From contig NZ_JANUXY010000001.1 of assembly GCF_024814435.1 (NCBI RefSeq), forward strand, positions 389,772 through 453,771: a stretch of 64,000 nt of DNA, given 5' to 3'. A model generated the notes under the pieces. That model saw only the letters and a list, made by a program, of their open reading frames with translations. It did not search any database and was not told where the DNA came from. Below, one piece after another: positions 20,605 to 30,764 of this stretch. The translations under genes were made by a program, and so were the position numbers. This stretch comes from Staphylococcus americanisciuri. GTDB lineage: Bacteria > Bacillota > Bacilli > Staphylococcales > Staphylococcaceae. The first letter of the stretch is position 1, and each line of letters begins with the position of its first letter.

Positions 20605-21537
20605 TCAAGTAGACTTAGATCTATTTATCAAATTAATCATATCCCCTACAGCTTCATCTATACCGTAAGTTGATGGAATACCTAGCATATCTTCAAAATA
20701 CGACATATAGGTATCTATCCATGCTTGATCACTTGCAATATCCGTGATGTCAATTGGGTACAAATCAATGTTATGCGCATTCAAATGCGTAAGTGCTTCA
20801 TGAACAAGTGACGGATGCTGCACTTCAAGCATATCAATAATCTTTGGTGTAATTACTGTGATAAAATGTGTCGCTTCCATACCAATTAATTGTGATGGTA
20901 TAACTTCAATGTTTCTTCCGTACTTCTGTATCGGAATGCTTTGATTGTAACGAGCATAGCGTAAATATTCAAGCATTAAACTTTGTAACGTAGCGCCTAC
21001 ATTGTTTTGAACGAGTAAATATGCAATTGTACTAGCGAAATGATCCGCCCCATCATCTATTAAAGATAGTATCAGTTCCATTTGTCTTGGTTTAGACAAC
21101 TGTTCAAACTTCTGCAATTGTGACTGCATCTCTGTCCGTCGTTCTTTCAATTGACGCTGAGCTTGATCTTTGATAGGTAATAATGCCATGCGCATCTCTT
21201 GTCTTGCATTGTTCTCAAACACTTTATCAATGATATTTACTACAGTCTGATATTGTTCCAACGCATACAGACTTTGTAAGTGATAAATCATCAAGTCATC
21301 TTGTGGTTGAAATTCTTGTTTAATCAATATGTGAGTTTCTTCTCTCAACTCCAAAAACGCCGCTAACTCCCATAACACATGACACTTTAACAAAGCCAAT
21401 TCATTCGTTAACTCAAAATACTTTTCATAAGTCATAAAAGCATCATAGGCTTGTTCATAATGTGATTGGGCTACCGCTTGCTTAATATCATTGACGAGCT
21501 TTTCTTTTGTTTTAGGAAAGGGAATCAGCTCTGACAT
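20605..21537 (-). CDS. TPR-like helical protein of unknown function
   Basis: A protein of about 310 residues, almost wholly alpha-helical, with repeated helix pairs in the N-terminal half (SHYEQAYDAFMTYEKYFELT, ALYALEQYQTVVNII) that look like degenerate TPR or solenoid repeats. I do not recognise a catalytic motif. A counterpart of similar size lies between tig and the rplT operon in other staphylococci and is annotated as hypothetical. The ATG at 21537 has AGGTGAT four bases before it; a GTG three codons upstream overlaps that site. It follows the Nudix gene with only a few bases between, so they form one operon. Function unknown. Confidence 0.7.
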   Translation of the reverse strand: MSELIPFPKTKEKLVNDIKQAVAQSHYEQAYDAFMTYEKYFELTNELALLKCHVLWELAAFLELREETHILIKQEFQPQDDLMIYHLQSLYALEQYQTVVNIIDKVFENNARQEMRMALLPIKDQAQRQLKERRTEMQSQLQKFEQLSKPRQMELILSLIDDGADHFASTIAYLLVQNNVGATLQSLMLEYLRYARYNQSIPIQKYGRNIEVIPSQLIGMEATHFITVITPKIIDMLEVQHPSLVHEALTHLNAHNIDLYPIDITDIASDQAWIDTYMSYFEDMLGIPSTYGIDEAVGDMINLINRSKST

Positions 21538-21546
21538 TTGTATCAC

Positions 21547-22158
21547 CTAATTCCATTGTTCGAGTATAAGTGCACTCCATGATTCAAACTGTGATAAATC
21601 ACTTATCGTTTCGACAGATTGCCAGTGAATCGATAGCGTATCTGTTTCACGCACTTCAACTTGTTCTTTGTGTACTTTTATCTTGAAAACAACGCCGATA
21701 TGCACGCGACCAACTTCATTGTTGTCATCATTTATAAAACCAATATGTTCCAAACCGGCTGTATCTTCTACTGGTAGCCCTACTTCTTCCAATAACTCGC
21801 GGCTAGCATTCTCTTCAATAATCGCCATGATATCATCTTCACCTGGCACATCATTCATATGACCACCGACACCAATAGAAGCAAGTCCGTGAAGACGTGA
21901 TTCTCCACCACCTGTTAAACGCTGATAGACGAGAATTTCTCCATCTTCATTTTCTAAAATACAATATGAAATCAATTGTTTAAATGATGGATCTTCCTCC
22001 ATATCACCACGTCGTTTCACCTCATATTGTGCTAGCGTCTTAAGAATCGCCTTACTTCTTGCATCATTATATGCTATAAAACCATTAAATGCATTTTGTT
22101 CATTATCAAATAATACCGCTCGTGGAACCACTGTAATTTGTTCATCAAATTTAGACAT
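21547..22158 (-). CDS. Nudix-family hydrolase
   Basis: About 203 residues. The Nudix box is recognisable as ENASRELLEEVGL (REUxEExGU complete), preceded by GVGGHMNDVPGEDD. However, the first Glu of the canonical Gx5E is replaced by Ala (GEDDIMA), which is unusual but tolerated in some members. The substrate is unknown; staphylococcal annotations describe it as a phosphoesterase or NTP pyrophosphohydrolase-like protein. The start is the ATG at 22158, seven bases after AAAGGAG; an ATG ten codons upstream lacks a ribosome site. It is the first gene of a two-gene unit with the TPR-like protein. Confidence 0.82.
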   Translation of the reverse strand: MSKFDEQITVVPRAVLFDNEQNAFNGFIAYNDARSKAILKTLAQYEVKRRGDMEEDPSFKQLISYCILENEDGEILVYQRLTGGGESRLHGLASIGVGGHMNDVPGEDDIMAIIEENASRELLEEVGLPVEDTAGLEHIGFINDDNNEVGRVHIGVVFKIKVHKEQVEVRETDTLSIHWQSVETISDLSQFESWSALILEQWN

Positions 22159-22299
22159 AGCAAACTCCTTTATATCTCGATTATCCATATCGTACCAAAT
22201 CTAACGTAGACAAGCCAAGTGAAATAAGAAAGTATTCTTTTGACTTAAGCTAGTGGGATTTAGACATATCGTAACCGGCATTCGAAACTTTCACAAACA

Positions 22300-22345
22300 A
22301 AAAGAGCTGGTTGTCTATCAAATAAACAAACCAACTCTCTATAAA
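22300..22345 (-). terminator. Terminator of the infC-rpmI-rplT operon
   Basis: On the minus strand AGAGAGTTGGTT pairs, with one bulge, with CAACCAGCTCT, followed by TTTTTGTTTG. It lies immediately after rplT. Confidence 0.7.
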
Positions 22346-22349
22346 GTTA

Positions 22350-22706
22350 TTATTTTAAAGCTTCTTTAGCTTTGCTTACTAATTCAGCAAATGCTTTTTC
22401 GTCAGCGATTGCAATTTCAGAAAGCATTTTACGGTTAATGTCAATACCAGCTAATTTTAAACCGTTCATTAAACGTGAGTAGCTGATGTCATGTTGACGT
22501 GCAGCCGCATTGATACGTGTAATCCATAATTTACGGAAGTCACGTTTTCTTTGACGACGGTCACGGAATGAATATTGACCTGACTTCATAACTTGTTGTT
22601 TTGCTACTTTATATAAAGTGCTTTTCGCACCGAAGTAACCTTTAGCTAATTTAATTGTCTTTTTACGACGCGCTCTTGTTACTGTTCCACCTTTAACACG
22701 TGGCAT
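22350..22706 (-). CDS. rplT: 50S ribosomal protein L20
   Basis: A 118-residue, strongly basic ribosomal protein beginning [16 protein letters not shown]. It contains the long RNA-binding helix region [17 protein letters not shown] and the C-terminal globular part ending KAKEALK. L20 is an early 23S rRNA assembly protein. In Bacillus it also represses its own operon by binding the infC leader, and the matching leader is seen here at 23574-23703. It is the third and last gene of the operon. Confidence 0.98.
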   Translation of the reverse strand: MPRVKGGTVTRARRKKTIKLAKGYFGAKSTLYKVAKQQVMKSGQYSFRDRRQRKRDFRKLWITRINAAARQHDISYSRLMNGLKLAGIDINRKMLSEIAIADEKAFAELVSKAKEALK

Positions 22707-22788
22707 AATAAATTCCTCCTCGTTATCTCTTTAACATGCTCTTTTGGCATATTCAGACGTTTATCTATTCGTTCGTTTAATTTTATGA

Positions 22789-22989
22789 TTATTTAACGTA
22801 TGTTAATAATTGTCTTACGCGTTTTGCATCACTCTTAGAAACAAGTGCTGCTTTGCGAAGCTTACGTTTTTGTTTTGTAGATTTATTAGCGAATAAGTGT
22901 GAAGTATAAGCTCTAGAACGTTTTAATTTCCCACTTCCAGTTCTTTTAACACGTTTCGCTGCTCCGCGGTGAGTTTTCATTTTAGGCAT
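22789..22989 (-). CDS. rpmI: 50S ribosomal protein L35
   Basis: A 66-residue, very basic protein, [20 protein letters not shown] at the N-terminus, the invariant L35 start. It is the middle gene of infC-rpmI-rplT, with GGAGGAAATAATC before the ATG at 22989. Length and sequence match the family fully. Confidence 0.98.
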   Translation of the reverse strand: MPKMKTHRGAAKRVKRTGSGKLKRSRAYTSHLFANKSTKQKRKLRKAALVSKSDAKRVRQLLTYVK

Positions 22990-23014
22990 GATTATTTCCT
23001 CCTACTGTTATTGT

Positions 23015-23533
23015 TTATTTTTCGTTAATTGGGGCCAACATAAGAAACATTTGGCGACCTTCCATTTTAGGTTTTTGCTCAATTGTTGCAATGTCCTTGC
23101 ATTCATCAGCAAAATTCTCTAAAACGCGTTGACCGATTTCTTTGTGTGTAATTGCACGGCCTCTGAAACGAATAGAAACTTTAACTTTGTCACCTTTTGT
23201 TAAGAACTTTCTACCATTCTTAAGCTTCGTATTGAAGTCGTGTTCTTCAATTGTTGGGCTCAAGCGAATTTCCTTAACATTAATAACTTTTTGTTTCTTC
23301 TTCATTTCTTTTTCTTTTTTCTGTTGCTCAAACTTGTATTTTCCGTAATCCATAATACGAGCAACAGGTGGTTTCGCATTAGGAGCAACGACAACGACAT
23401 CTAAGTTAAGTCGTTCTGCCATTTCTAATGCTTCTTGCTTGGACTTAATACCAAGTTGGTCTCCATTTTGACCGATAACACGTAGCTCTCTAGCGCGAAT
23501 CTTTTCGTTTACTTGTGTTTGATCCTTAGCTAT
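23015..23533 (-). CDS. infC: Translation initiation factor IF-3, probable AUA start
   Basis: About 172 residues. The N-terminal domain ([14 protein letters not shown]) and C-terminal domain ([49 protein letters not shown]) are canonical. IF-3 checks start-codon fidelity and ribosome splitting. No ATG, GTG or TTG lies at a sensible distance from the strong GGAGGT at 23546-23541. The GTG at 23542 overlaps that site, whereas the ATA at 23533-23531 is exactly seven bases away and starts [11 protein letters not shown]. infC is known in many bacteria for a rare AUU/AUC/AUA start that gives IF-3 autoregulation, so I choose ATA. An annotation from the GTG would add three residues. Confidence 0.93.
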   Translation of the reverse strand: MAKDQTQVNEKIRARELRVIGQNGDQLGIKSKQEALEMAERLNLDVVVVAPNAKPPVARIMDYGKYKFEQQKKEKEMKKKQKVINVKEIRLSPTIEEHDFNTKLKNGRKFLTKGDKVKVSIRFRGRAITHKEIGQRVLENFADECKDIATIEQKPKMEGRQMFLMLAPINEK

Positions 23534-23573
23534 GGTTGACACCTCCAAAAATTTTACGAATGGTCCAAGCACG

Positions 23574-23703
23574 AAAAAAAAGCGAGGATATATTCCCCGC
23601 TTCTAACGCTAACATGAACAAACTTACATGTTTATATCGTTAACCTGCCAACTGCTTAATGCGTCGCTACAGGTGAGAAGCGGGATGCTTCTACTTGGTC
23701 CGT
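23574..23703 (-). promoter_or_regulatory. L20-responsive leader of infC (attenuator)
   Basis: On the minus strand a terminator stem, GCGGGGAATATATCCTCGC (23600-23582), is followed by eight T residues. About 90 bases upstream is an alternative partner, CATCCCGCTTCTCACC, that can pair with the GAAGCGGGG arm and act as antiterminator. Between them are the pseudoknot-forming segments typical of the Firmicute L20 leader. L20 binding would favour the terminator, closing the feedback loop for infC-rpmI-rplT. Confidence 0.8.
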
Positions 23704-23743
23704 TTCGTATTCAACAGATATAATCATATCAAGTCGTCATTGA

Positions 23744-25252
23744 TTAGTCAACATATTTATGAAAGTTTTTTTCATCCATTGAAACGTCTTGACTTAAATT
23801 TACTTTGTTCAATGGAATCATTTTCGTTCTGTATCTTATTTTGTGATACAAGAAGAAGAATAAAAATACTGGAATACCCATATAAGTAATAAAGAAACGT
23901 TTCGGATCAAAGCCGCCGCCTTGGACGAGTTCAACATCTTGACCGATAATAACAATGATACATAGTACTAACGCAAGAATCGGTCCAAACGGGAACCACT
24001 TGGCTTGATATTTCAACTTAGACACATCGTAATTCTGAGCGGCAAATGCTTTGCGGAAACGATAATGGCTAATCGCAATCCCTACCCAAGCAATGAAGCC
24101 TGTTAAACCACTTGCAGCAACAATATATTCATAAGCATTACCACTCACTTGTTGAATGATGAAAATGAAGACAACAACAAGTGCCGTTGATAGCATCGAA
24201 ATCCATGGTGTACCATTTCTATTCGTTCTGCTGAATGGTTTCGCTGCAAGACCGTCCTGACTCATTGAATATAGCATACGCGTACTTGCATACATGCCTG
24301 AGTTACCAGCAGATAATACTGACGTTAAGATAACTGCATTCATGAACGATGCTGCAAACGCTAATCCAGCATTCTTGAAAACCAATGTGAATGGAGATGT
24401 CGCAATGTCTTCCCCTCCACCCATAAGTGCTGGATGATCATAAGGAATTAACATACCGATAATAAAAATAGCAAAGATGTAAAACAATAAAATACGCCAG
24501 AAAACTTGTTTGATTGCTTTTGGTACGGCACGCTCAGGATTTTCCGACTCCCCTGCTGTAATACCAACAAGTTCTGTTCCTTGGAAAGAGAAACCAGCGA
24601 TTAAGAACACACCAAATATAACTAGTAAACTTCCACCTGCACCGTCTCCTAATATCGGTGCATCTCCTTTTGTAAAGACATCAAAACCAACTGCTGGGCC
24701 GCCCATAATGCCAACAATTGTCAGTAAACCTACAATGATGAATACAATCACTGTTGCCACTTTGATAAAGGCGAACCAATATTCACTTTCACCATACACT
24801 TGAACAGAGAGTGCATTTAAACTAAAAATAATTGCCATAAAGATGCAACTCCACAACCAAGCGGGTAAAAATTGGAGTGGCTCCCAGTATTCAATGACAT
24901 GTGCAGCAATCGTTACATCTGCCGCCACTGTTATTACCCAGTTAAACCAATAGTTCCAACCTAATGCAAAACCTAAAGATGGATCAACAAAGCGTGTCGC
25001 ATAGGTACTAAATGACCCAGTTACGGGTAAATACGTTGCCATCTCTCCTAGCGATGTCATTAAGAAAAACACCATGATACCAATAATGGCATAACCTAAT
25101 AATGCACCGAGCGGACCTGCATCGTGAATTGCTCCTCCTGATGTCATAAATAAACCTGTCCCAATCGCTCCACCAATGGCAATCATTGAAATGTGGCGAT
25201 CCTTCAAATGGCGTTGAACACCATTGTCTGTTTTTAAATTCTCGTTACTCAT
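23744..25252 (-). CDS. lysP: Lysine-specific permease
   Basis: A 502-residue amino-acid/polyamine/organocation permease with 12 predicted membrane helices. The N-terminal RHLKDRHISMIAIGGAIGTG and GFSFQGTELVGITAGESENP are typical of the LysP/basic amino-acid branch. It imports lysine by proton symport. Assignment to lysine is supported by the riboswitch directly upstream, whose sequence matches the L-box. It starts with ATG at 25252. The gap to infC downstream is short and carries the L20 leader. Confidence 0.93.
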   Translation of the reverse strand: MSNENLKTDNGVQRHLKDRHISMIAIGGAIGTGLFMTSGGAIHDAGPLGALLGYAIIGIMVFFLMTSLGEMATYLPVTGSFSTYATRFVDPSLGFALGWNYWFNWVITVAADVTIAAHVIEYWEPLQFLPAWLWSCIFMAIIFSLNALSVQVYGESEYWFAFIKVATVIVFIIVGLLTIVGIMGGPAVGFDVFTKGDAPILGDGAGGSLLVIFGVFLIAGFSFQGTELVGITAGESENPERAVPKAIKQVFWRILLFYIFAIFIIGMLIPYDHPALMGGGEDIATSPFTLVFKNAGLAFAASFMNAVILTSVLSAGNSGMYASTRMLYSMSQDGLAAKPFSRTNRNGTPWISMLSTALVVVFIFIIQQVSGNAYEYIVAASGLTGFIAWVGIAISHYRFRKAFAAQNYDVSKLKYQAKWFPFGPILALVLCIIVIIGQDVELVQGGGFDPKRFFITYMGIPVFLFFFLYHKIRYRTKMIPLNKVNLSQDVSMDEKNFHKYVD

Positions 25253-25309
25253 TTTTCCTCACTTTCTATTACTTAGAGGTGATTCTAAAAAACTGTACGT
25301 CTAAATAAA

Positions 25310-25527
25310 CGAAATAAAGGTTACATCGACGTTGATGTAACCTTTACTTTATCTAGAACAAATAAGTAGCACATCACGTTTGTGACAGTCTAGTCTCTTT
25401 CGATAACTAGCCCAACAAGTTATTGGGATGACAATAACTCACTTCGGCATTTTTACCTTTTGCTTGTGCAACATACGCATCATCTCTGCTTCTGACAAGC
25501 GACTCATTAAAAATGCAACCTCTAACT
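25310..25527 (-). promoter_or_regulatory. Lysine riboswitch (L-box) and terminator controlling lysP
   Basis: The minus strand from about 25527 reads TTAGAGGTTGCA, then AATGAGT, AGATGATGCG, then AAAGGTAAAAATGCCGAAGT, the characteristic L-box core, then TTGTTGGGCTAG and GACTGTCAC, and closes near 25353 with TGTGCTAC. Downstream is a perfect 12-bp hairpin, AAAGGTTACATC (25345-25334) with GATGTAACCTTT (25327-25316), followed by a T-rich stretch. Lysine binding should free the terminator and shut lysP off. Confidence 0.9.
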
Positions 25528-25588
25528 AAATTGAATAATTTATTTGAATTACATAACAGTATACAGCATCAAACTGTTCTCTGCAATG

Positions 25589-27526
25589 CTATCTTTGCTT
25601 TTTTAGACGAATTTCATCGACTATGCGCCATACGAAATCTTCAGCTTCCATTGTCTCCTGATCTTTAGAACCATATTGACGTACGTTTACTTCATGGTTT
25701 TCAACTTCTTTATCCCCAACAACGAGTTGATATGGGATTTTTTTCATTTGGGCTTCACGAATTTTATAACCCATTTTTTCATTTCGATCATCAATGTTGA
25801 CACGTACACCTTGTGATTTCAATGTATCATGAATCTCACGTGCATAGTCATAATGCAGGTCAACGTTTACTGGGATAATCTCAACTTGTTGCGGCGCTAG
25901 CCATGTTGGGAAAGCACCTTTTGTTTCTTCAGTTAAGAATGCAACAAAACGTTCCATTGTTGATACGACACCACGGTGGATAACGACTGGTTGGTGATGT
26001 TCACCGTCTTGACCAGTATATGAAAGCTCAAATTTTTTCGGTAATAAGAAGTCAAGTTGTGCTGTTGAAAGCGTTTCTTCTTTACCCATTGCAGTTTTAA
26101 CCTGAACATCTAACTTTGGCCCATAGAATGCCGCTTCGCCAATCGCTTCTTCATATTCTAAACCAAATTCATCAACCGCTTCTTTTAACATAGATTCCGC
26201 TTTATTCCACATATCATCATCATCGAAGTATTTTTCTTTATCTTCTGGGTCACGATAGCTCAAGCGGAATTTATAATCTTTGAAGCCAAAATCTTCATAC
26301 ACATTCAAAATCATTTCTACAACACGTTTGAATTCTTCTTTGATTTGATCTGGACGAACGAAAATGTGTGCATCATTTAAAGTCATACCACGAACACGCT
26401 GTAAACCTGATACTGCACCACTCGCCTCATAACGGTGCATCGTACCAAGTTCAGCAATACGAATTGGCAATTCACGATATGAGTGTGGTTTGTTCGCATA
26501 AACCATCATATGGTGTGGACAGTTCATTGGACGTAATACCATCGCTTCATCTGCATCTAATTGCATTGCTGGGAACATATCATCTTGGTAATGATCCCAG
26601 TGGCCAGATGTTTTGTATAGTTCAACATTTGCTAACACTGGTGTATATACATGGTCATAACCAAGTGCCACTTCTTTATCAACAATATAACGCTCAATTT
26701 CACGACGAATCGTTGCACCATTTGGTAACCATAACGGTAAACCCGCACCTACGAGTTGGTTATTTGTAAAGAGTTCCATATCTTTGCCGATACGACGGTG
26801 ATCACGTTCTTTGCGCTCTTCTAACATTTTCAAGTGCGCTTTTAAGTCTTTCTTATCAAAAAATGCTGTACCATATATGCGTTGTAGCATCTTGTTATTG
26901 CTGTCACCACGCCAGTATGCACCCGCTGTTGATAACAATTTAAATTCTTTAATTTTAGCTGTTGATGGGACATGTACACCACGACACAAGTCAGTAAATT
27001 CACCTTGTGTGTATAGTGTCACATTTTCATCTTCTGGAATGGCATCGATTAATTCGAGTTTATATTCATCATCTTTGAAAAATGCTTTCGCTTCTTCACG
27101 TGATACAACTTTACGTTCGATTTTATGATTTTCATCAACGATTTGCTTCATCGTTTTTTCAATTTTTTCAAAGTCATCGCTTGAAACTTTTTCTGGCATA
27201 TCAAAGTCATAGTAGAAGCCACCTTCAATGACTGGTCCTACACCAAACTTCACATCCCCGTACAGACGCTTTAATGCTTGTGCCATCAAATGCGCTGTCG
27301 AATGACGTAACACTTCTAACGCTTCTTCACTACCCGGCGTTACAATTTCAATATCACCATCGACTTCAAGCGGACATGTCAAGTCGACCATTTCACCATT
27401 ATATTTACCTGCTACTGCTTTTTTACGTAAACCTGGGCTGATAGATTGTGCAATTTCTTCAGTTGTAATCCCTTTGTCAAACGCCTTGCTATTGCCATCT
27501 GGAAAGCGTACATTAATTTGTGCCAT
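25589..27526 (-). CDS. thrS: Threonyl-tRNA synthetase
   Basis: A 645-residue class II synthetase. It has the N-terminal TGS domain ([16 protein letters not shown]), the editing domain with [11 protein letters not shown] and CRGVHVPST, the catalytic core ([30 protein letters not shown]), and the C-terminal anticodon-binding domain ([19 protein letters not shown]). The zinc ligands typical of ThrRS lie in MNCPHHM and later His residues. It starts with ATG at 27526 after AGGAGGATAA. A T-box leader with terminator precedes it, so it responds to uncharged tRNA-Thr. Confidence 0.98.
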   Translation of the reverse strand: MAQINVRFPDGNSKAFDKGITTEEIAQSISPGLRKKAVAGKYNGEMVDLTCPLEVDGDIEIVTPGSEEALEVLRHSTAHLMAQALKRLYGDVKFGVGPVIEGGFYYDFDMPEKVSSDDFEKIEKTMKQIVDENHKIERKVVSREEAKAFFKDDEYKLELIDAIPEDENVTLYTQGEFTDLCRGVHVPSTAKIKEFKLLSTAGAYWRGDSNNKMLQRIYGTAFFDKKDLKAHLKMLEERKERDHRRIGKDMELFTNNQLVGAGLPLWLPNGATIRREIERYIVDKEVALGYDHVYTPVLANVELYKTSGHWDHYQDDMFPAMQLDADEAMVLRPMNCPHHMMVYANKPHSYRELPIRIAELGTMHRYEASGAVSGLQRVRGMTLNDAHIFVRPDQIKEEFKRVVEMILNVYEDFGFKDYKFRLSYRDPEDKEKYFDDDDMWNKAESMLKEAVDEFGLEYEEAIGEAAFYGPKLDVQVKTAMGKEETLSTAQLDFLLPKKFELSYTGQDGEHHQPVVIHRGVVSTMERFVAFLTEETKGAFPTWLAPQQVEIIPVNVDLHYDYAREIHDTLKSQGVRVNIDDRNEKMGYKIREAQMKKIPYQLVVGDKEVENHEVNVRQYGSKDQETMEAEDFVWRIVDEIRLKKQR

Positions 27527-27616
27527 AGTTTATCCTCCTATTTTCTTATACCATGTTAAGCGCCTGCTATGACCTTTATCCATCACTATTAGGCATATCG
27601 CAATGATATTCTCACA

Positions 27617-27860
27617 AAATATAAAAAACCCCATCCCAACAAAGGGACGAGGTTTCGCGATACCACCCTAAATTCATCACATATCATATGTGACATCTCT
27701 ACATAAGATAACGGTCTTGAGCCGAGTATTCATTACAAATACTATTTATCAGAGGGAGTAATGTCATGCTGCATTAACTGCACTCTCATCACCGGCAGCT
27801 TTCTGTATAATTAACACATCACATCTTGTCCTCGAATTGTTTAACATGATTAATTTATCT
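27617..27860 (-). promoter_or_regulatory. T-box riboswitch leader of thrS
   Basis: The minus strand shows the T-box core AGGGTGGTATCGCG (27670-27657), slightly variant from GGTACCGCG. A terminator hairpin follows (AACCTCGTCCC / GGGATGGGGTT, 27654-27627) and then TTTTTATATTTTG. The Stem I region lies around 27815-27740 (CCGGTGATGAGAGTGCAG). ACT triplets (threonine) occur near 27761, but I cannot fix the specifier with certainty. Confidence 0.88.
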
Positions 27861-27886
27861 CTATTATAACGCTAACTTTTATTTTT

Positions 27887-28810
27887 TCAATAGTTTCTAT
27901 AATTTTCGCCTTCTAATTTATAAGGCTTCGTCAATGTCTTCACACGTTCCATAATACGTTTGGCTTTCGTCCATTCTACACCATTTTTCGTACGTGCCAG
28001 ATGCTCTTCTAGCTCATTATAATCCTTATTAGAGCTGAAAAAGGTTGGCTTTTCTTGAATCATGCGATAATGAAGAATCGGTCCGAGCACTTCATCACGT
28101 ACCCATGATGTCATATCTTCCGCACCAATGTCATCCAGTATAAGAACTTTCGCATTGCGCACTTGTTCAATACGTTTTGTTGTCGATCCATCTTTAAAGC
28201 CATTTTTCAACAAACGAATAAATTCCGGCACATAAATAATCGTTGACGGTACATGACGTTCTTTTAATTCGTTCGCAATAGCACCGAGAATAAAAGATTT
28301 CCCCGTTCCAAACTCACCGTATAAGTATAAACCTTTCACTGATTTTTGTGCCACTATATCATCAATCAAAGGTTTAATTTGCTTGGCGAGTTCCAAACGA
28401 TTTCGTCTATCAAATTTCACATCTATCAACTTAGCGTTCAATGTGTCTGGATGCATATGGAATGACGTAATCATACTTTGAGACAGTTGCTCCTCATCAT
28501 GACGAATCTTACATGGACAGGGTTTGTAGCGAATTTTGATACGCTTCTGATCGATATATAATTCCGGAATATGCCCTTTGACAAAGTTCGGGCAGTCTTC
28601 ATACGCATGATGATCTACATAATGTTTTTGCTGATCTTTATATTCTTGCAACACGTTCAAATCATTATCAATCATGTCGTTCGTCACTTCTGATTGATGC
28701 GTCTCTAAAAACGCTTTGACATCTGGATCATTGACAACTTGTTTTTTTATTTTCTCGATACGTTTTTGAATCGCATCATTTGATTTCATAATTTGATTAA
28801 ATGATTTCAT
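27887..28810 (-). CDS. dnaI: Primosomal protein DnaI (helicase loader)
   Basis: A 307-residue AAA+ protein that loads the replicative helicase. The N-terminal zinc-binding region contains CPNFVKGHIPEL and CPCKIRHDEE. Walker A is LYGEFGTGKSFILG (about residues 161-174), and Walker B is VLILDDIGAED. It overlaps the upstream dnaB stop by four bases, so the two loaders are translationally coupled. This matches the nrdR-dnaB-dnaI order in Bacilli. The gene ends next to the thrS T-box region. Confidence 0.96.
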   Translation of the reverse strand: MKSFNQIMKSNDAIQKRIEKIKKQVVNDPDVKAFLETHQSEVTNDMIDNDLNVLQEYKDQQKHYVDHHAYEDCPNFVKGHIPELYIDQKRIKIRYKPCPCKIRHDEEQLSQSMITSFHMHPDTLNAKLIDVKFDRRNRLELAKQIKPLIDDIVAQKSVKGLYLYGEFGTGKSFILGAIANELKERHVPSTIIYVPEFIRLLKNGFKDGSTTKRIEQVRNAKVLILDDIGAEDMTSWVRDEVLGPILHYRMIQEKPTFFSSNKDYNELEEHLARTKNGVEWTKAKRIMERVKTLTKPYKLEGENYRNY

Positions 28811-30186
28811 GATTCGTCACCCGCCTCTCGACTCTTTTTCAATTCATTCAAGAATGCATTTACATCCCGCTCTAACGCTTCAGGATCTTCTTCTTTTGAT
28901 TCAAACTCTTCTGGATGCGTCACCCAACGCGGTTTCTCTTCATACACAGAACTATTTTGATAACGCTGTGGTTGTTTAGGTTGCCACTTATTGTCTTGGG
29001 CACGAGATTCATTGTATTGTACTTCCATCGCTTTCTGGTGTGCACTTTTTGCATCTACTACACCGCTTTTCTTCCACGTCGAAGCAACCGCATAGACATA
29101 TTTTTCAGGCAAGTTATTATCAATTTTTTGCATGACATACTGCAATAATACATTAATAACGCCAAAACTAAATCCTTCACGTTCCATCAATTCTTCTATC
29201 ATTTGTTTTTGATACAATGGCGGTTCTGAGCCACCATAAGACGTCAACATCACAACAGGACTTATATTATCCATTAAATTATACCAATCATCCCAACTGT
29301 CTAACGCCACCTCTTCTATCTCAGAAGACTTTGTTGACGATATTGTTTCAGCAGGTTTTGCTTGTTTCAAAGCAGGTAATGAATGTTGATGTGTATTCAA
29401 AAAGTGAGACTGCGCTTGTTTACGCAAGTCTAGCATGGACAAGCTTTGGTCACTGTTAAGCGATTTTAAAATCAGCGTCTTCATTTCGTCCGGCGGTATT
29501 CGATATAGTGTTGCCAACTGAATAATGAGTGTTCGCGCTGGTTCAGACAATACTTCCTTACTAATATAATGCGTTTGTAACATATCTGCTAATAAATCAA
29601 AGTCGAATGATACATCTGTTAAATCGACACCTTGATACGTCACTTCCGCAAGTCCCTCTTCGGCTGAATGAAAAGATTGCTTTGGCACCTTAAAAACATC
29701 CGTGAACTTTTTAGTAACATCCATATATCCCGATAAATCATATTGCTGAATAATGAAATGTGATTTGAGTTGATGATAACGTTGCTGTCCGACCACTTGA
29801 TAAAAATAGATAGATAACATAGGGTCGTTGAAGAAATCATGAGCACTTGGAGGTGGTAAAAGTTGATAAACAAATTGAGTCGTTTGCTCCCCATGACGAA
29901 CATAGGTTCTTATCAAACCGATCCCCTCTAATAAATCCATATGCTCTCGAAACTTGATCAAATTCATCTTCAGCTCAGACATTAGTGTATAATGTGTCAA
30001 TCCCTCCTCTGACGAACAAGAACTAAACTGATCTAGGAATTGATATATACCGACCGATTCAGCACCAATTAACGGTGTAAATAGACGACTCAATATCTCA
30101 TCATAAATGGCTTGCTTATGAAATTGTCGCACCACATGAAAACCATCATATGGGCTTAATTGATTACGATGCATCGATAGTGCCAT
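28807..30186 (-). CDS. dnaB: DnaB replication initiation / membrane attachment protein
   Basis: About 459 residues. This is the Firmicute DnaB (a DnaD-like remodelling protein), not the helicase. It contains the two DnaB/DnaD-like folds, visible as FSFGVINVLLQYVMQKIDN and an N-terminal winged-helix region (LTHYTLMSELKMNLIKFREH). The C-terminal tail is acidic and polar. It works with DnaD and DnaI to load helicase at oriC and at stalled forks. The ATG at 30186 overlaps the nrdR stop by one base (TGATG); the TTG just before it is less likely. Confidence 0.94.
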   Translation of the reverse strand: MALSMHRNQLSPYDGFHVVRQFHKQAIYDEILSRLFTPLIGAESVGIYQFLDQFSSCSSEEGLTHYTLMSELKMNLIKFREHMDLLEGIGLIRTYVRHGEQTTQFVYQLLPPPSAHDFFNDPMLSIYFYQVVGQQRYHQLKSHFIIQQYDLSGYMDVTKKFTDVFKVPKQSFHSAEEGLAEVTYQGVDLTDVSFDFDLLADMLQTHYISKEVLSEPARTLIIQLATLYRIPPDEMKTLILKSLNSDQSLSMLDLRKQAQSHFLNTHQHSLPALKQAKPAETISSTKSSEIEEVALDSWDDWYNLMDNISPVVMLTSYGGSEPPLYQKQMIEELMEREGFSFGVINVLLQYVMQKIDNNLPEKYVYAVASTWKKSGVVDAKSAHQKAMEVQYNESRAQDNKWQPKQPQRYQNSSVYEEKPRWVTHPEEFESKEEDPEALERDVNAFLNELKKSREAGDES

Positions 30187-30656
30187 CAAGCTTCACTCCG
30201 CTTATTTTCTCTCAAAATATCTTGCATGGACTCAAGTAACTGATCAACATCTTTAAACTCTCTATACACAGAAGCAAAACGTACGTATGATACTTGATCA
30301 ACATGCATTAATAAATCCATCACGTGTTCTCCTACATCACGTGACGAAACTTCAGCAATCCCAGATTCTCGCAACTGCCATTCAACTTGATTCGTAATCT
30401 CCTCCAATTGCTGGAAGCGGACAGGTCTTTTTTCACACGAGCGAACCAAACCATTAATAATTTTTTCACGATTGAACTGTTCGCGCGTACCATCTTTTTT
30501 TACAACAATGAGAGGGCTCATCTCAATATGCTCAAAAGTAGTGAAACGTGTGCCACACTGGTCGCATTCACGTCTTCTTCTGATGGCATTCATATCTTCT
30601 GCATGTCTTGAATCGACAACACGAGATTGGGTATGGTTACATTTTGGACATTTCAC
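30186..30656 (-). CDS. nrdR: Transcriptional repressor NrdR
   Basis: A 156-residue repressor of ribonucleotide reductase genes. The N-terminal zinc ribbon is complete ([16 protein letters not shown], then [12 protein letters not shown]). An ATP-cone domain follows ([20 protein letters not shown]) and senses ATP/dATP. It is the first gene of nrdR-dnaB-dnaI and starts with ATG at 30656. No NrdR box was recognised in the window, so its targets lie elsewhere. Confidence 0.97.
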   Translation of the reverse strand: MKCPKCNHTQSRVVDSRHAEDMNAIRRRRECDQCGTRFTTFEHIEMSPLIVVKKDGTREQFNREKIINGLVRSCEKRPVRFQQLEEITNQVEWQLRESGIAEVSSRDVGEHVMDLLMHVDQVSYVRFASVYREFKDVDQLLESMQDILRENKRSEA

Positions 30657-30764
30657 GACTTTGTCACCTTCTCAATTCGAATTTTGTTTTATTATACTAT
30701 AAACATTGTGTTTACAAAAGCAACTGCACAAGGTTGCGATAAAAGCGATTAAGATTTGAGTAGC

